Origin: Mnemiopsis leidyi
Lineage: Eukaryota > Ctenophora > Tentaculata > Lobata > Bolinopsidae
Direction: 5' to 3'
NCBI GenBank assembly: GCA_000226015.1
Contig: JH154184.1
Location: forward strand, 235,304-258,382
DNA: 23,079 nt
A program made the position numbers and the translations under genes. Shown here one piece after another: positions 21,844 through 23,079 of the stretch; positions within the stretch are counted from its first letter, which is position 1, and each line of letters opens with the position of its first letter. The notes under the pieces were generated by a model, which had not been told where the DNA came from, made no database searches, and saw only the letters and a list, made by a program, of their open reading frames with translations.

Positions 21844-22176
21844 GTACTTTGATGTGATTTGGGATTTTTGTGTTTGGGCTGAAGTTGTGATTTTTAAGTT
21901 TCTCCATATCTTTTTATGCGTAACTTTAAGAAGTATAAGACGCAATTGAAAAGCAGGTTTTTTCGTGAAATAGTCAAAACAAATGAATCAAAACGCACAA
22001 TCCAAAACATCATTTCAAATGAATTAATTAAGTCTCACCGAGACTCTGCAGACACAAACTGTTTGCCATGTGTATTGTGTCTAAAAGTAAAATCACCAGA
22101 CAATTGTATGGAACACCATTCCAAACCAAAACGGGACACAATCATTCCACATTTCAATCGGGTAGAATTACATCCC

Positions 22177-22300
22177 ACTCCAAATCTATAAAGTAAGACA
22201 AATCCTCACTCCAAATCTATAAAGTAGGACAAATCCTCACTCCATATCTATAAAGTAGGACAAATCCTCACTCCATATCTATAAAGTAGGACAAATTCTC
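22177..22300. repeat. 31-bp tandem repeat, exactly four copies
   Basis: Four head-to-tail 31-bp units (22177, 22208, 22239, 22270) share ACTCCAWATCTATAAAGTAG and then GACAAATCCTC with one or two changes per copy. The array lies in the intron that splits the forkhead domain and ends immediately before the GC-richer block at 22301. Confidence 0.97.
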
Positions 22301-22371
22301 ATGGCCGCGATCTGCTCGTCACTAGGACAGGGAGGACTGACTTGTCTCCTCCACCCGTCTCCGACACTCAC

Positions 22372-22472
22372 CCCCCATCTCTCCAGCTCGTCGGCCAGTC
22401 CCATACCCATCATACAGGCTGAGTCAAGTCCTCTTCCTCCATACTTAGCCAGCGCTTCAGCTCGGCTCATCC
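22372..22472 (-). other. possible minus-strand exon
   Basis: On the minus strand a GC-richer 101-bp block is bounded by an acceptor-like CCGCCCAG|GG (just past 22472) and a strong donor GTGAGT (reading from 22371). It translates as MSRAEALAKYGGRGLDSACM and onward through ADELERWG. The frame continues open on both sides (22279-22635). I do not recognise the protein. If real, it would be an antisense gene nested in, or downstream of, the Fox gene. A plus-strand frame at 22301-22543 competes but has no splice signals and looks like low-complexity Ser/Pro. Confidence 0.35.
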
Positions 22473-23079
22473 CTGGGCGGGATGTTGTGGGTGAATTATT
22501 TATGGAGTGTTTGTCTTGTGAATTATTAAGGAACATATATTGAATCATTAATCGTGTATATGGGCAGGGGTAGCTGATGGTAACTAACCATGCATTTAGA
22601 TTATCATAACACTTATTAGAGACACAGAGACACACAGATAGAGAGAGGCACGATTATATGGGCTGTATTAGCTGATCCTAATGTTGACTATCAACTGTTA
22701 CCAAGCAAGCATGTGTGTTGCCAAGCAATGCTCGACTGTTGCCGGGAGATGATGGTTTTGATCCTTAGTCTGGGGTGCCGACGGGACTAGAGCGGCCCTA
22801 ATGTTACTATCTGTTGGTGCAACAATACGACCTCAGTTAGAACGAGTAACAGCTGTTAAACAGGCAGCAGGCTGCCTAGGTCAACATGCTTTCTTTAAGT
22901 TCAGTTACACTGTTATACAGGCCCTATATATCATTAAGGGGGGTTTGAAAAAGGTCGACCTTTCGTGCCCCACTTGGAAACATAATAACTTTTAAAATTA
23001 CCTAAAATAAATCGGTTTTGGATGCCTAACCCGATTTTTAAGAACTACGCATTGGACGAAAAACCCACTTAGAAGTTAG
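22473..23079. other. right end, no gene recognised
   Basis: This is presumably still inside the forkhead-splitting intron or beyond. No codons for the missing GWQNSIRHNLS helix could be found on the plus strand. A plus frame at 22801-22995 has no recognisable motif. Confidence 0.5.

Noticed and set aside
22301-22543. Plus-strand frame as the next Fox exon
   Set aside because: It lacks the expected GWQNSIRHNLS sequence, is Ser/Pro low-complexity, and has no acceptor at its start.

Overview
The window is eukaryotic nuclear DNA from an animal. It is AT-rich, has no operon-like packing, and its two convincing genes are split by short GT-AG introns (about 130-450 bp). One gene is a class C G-protein-coupled receptor (metabotropic-glutamate type, with a cysteine-rich domain). 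The other is a forkhead (Fox) transcription factor with an engrailed-homology-1 repressor motif. Both are metazoan families. The compact introns and a divergent class C receptor would suit an early-branching animal such as a sponge, placozoan or cnidarian, but that placement is inference.

Layout: 1-65 is a GA microsatellite, and 66-1050 is unassigned DNA with two CRE-like sites. 1054-1750 is a 33-bp minisatellite of about 21 copies that opens long but spurious reading frames. 1915-2170 looks like a tRNA-derived SINE. 2171-4847 has no recognisable gene. 4848-8921 (+) is the receptor gene in six exons; its fifth intron holds four ~100-bp tandem repeats. 8922-20170 is mostly non-coding, with four dense groups of CACGTG E-boxes and/or CCAAT boxes (12.3, 14.3-14.6, 16.2-16.4 and 17.3 kb) and a TATA/CCAAT/E-box promoter-like set at 18.85 kb. 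It also has a GC-rich hairpin-forming island at 18.13-18.30 kb. 20177-21843 (+) is the CCAAT-containing upstream region and the first five coding exons of a FoxG-like gene. That gene leaves the window in an intron that cuts the forkhead domain. 21844-23079 is that intron, with a 31-bp tandem repeat (22177-22300) and a possible minus-strand exon (22372-22472).

The receptor and the Fox gene have no visible functional link. The receptor model has two defects: the signal peptide lies one frame off the Venus-flytrap domain, and the protein stops after TM6 with no TM7. It is therefore a decaying gene, or it carries an assembly error or an unrecognised exon. No new multi-gene system is evident. The most unusual signals are the E-box/CCAAT clusters in otherwise gene-poor DNA, the broken receptor, and the structured GC-rich island.
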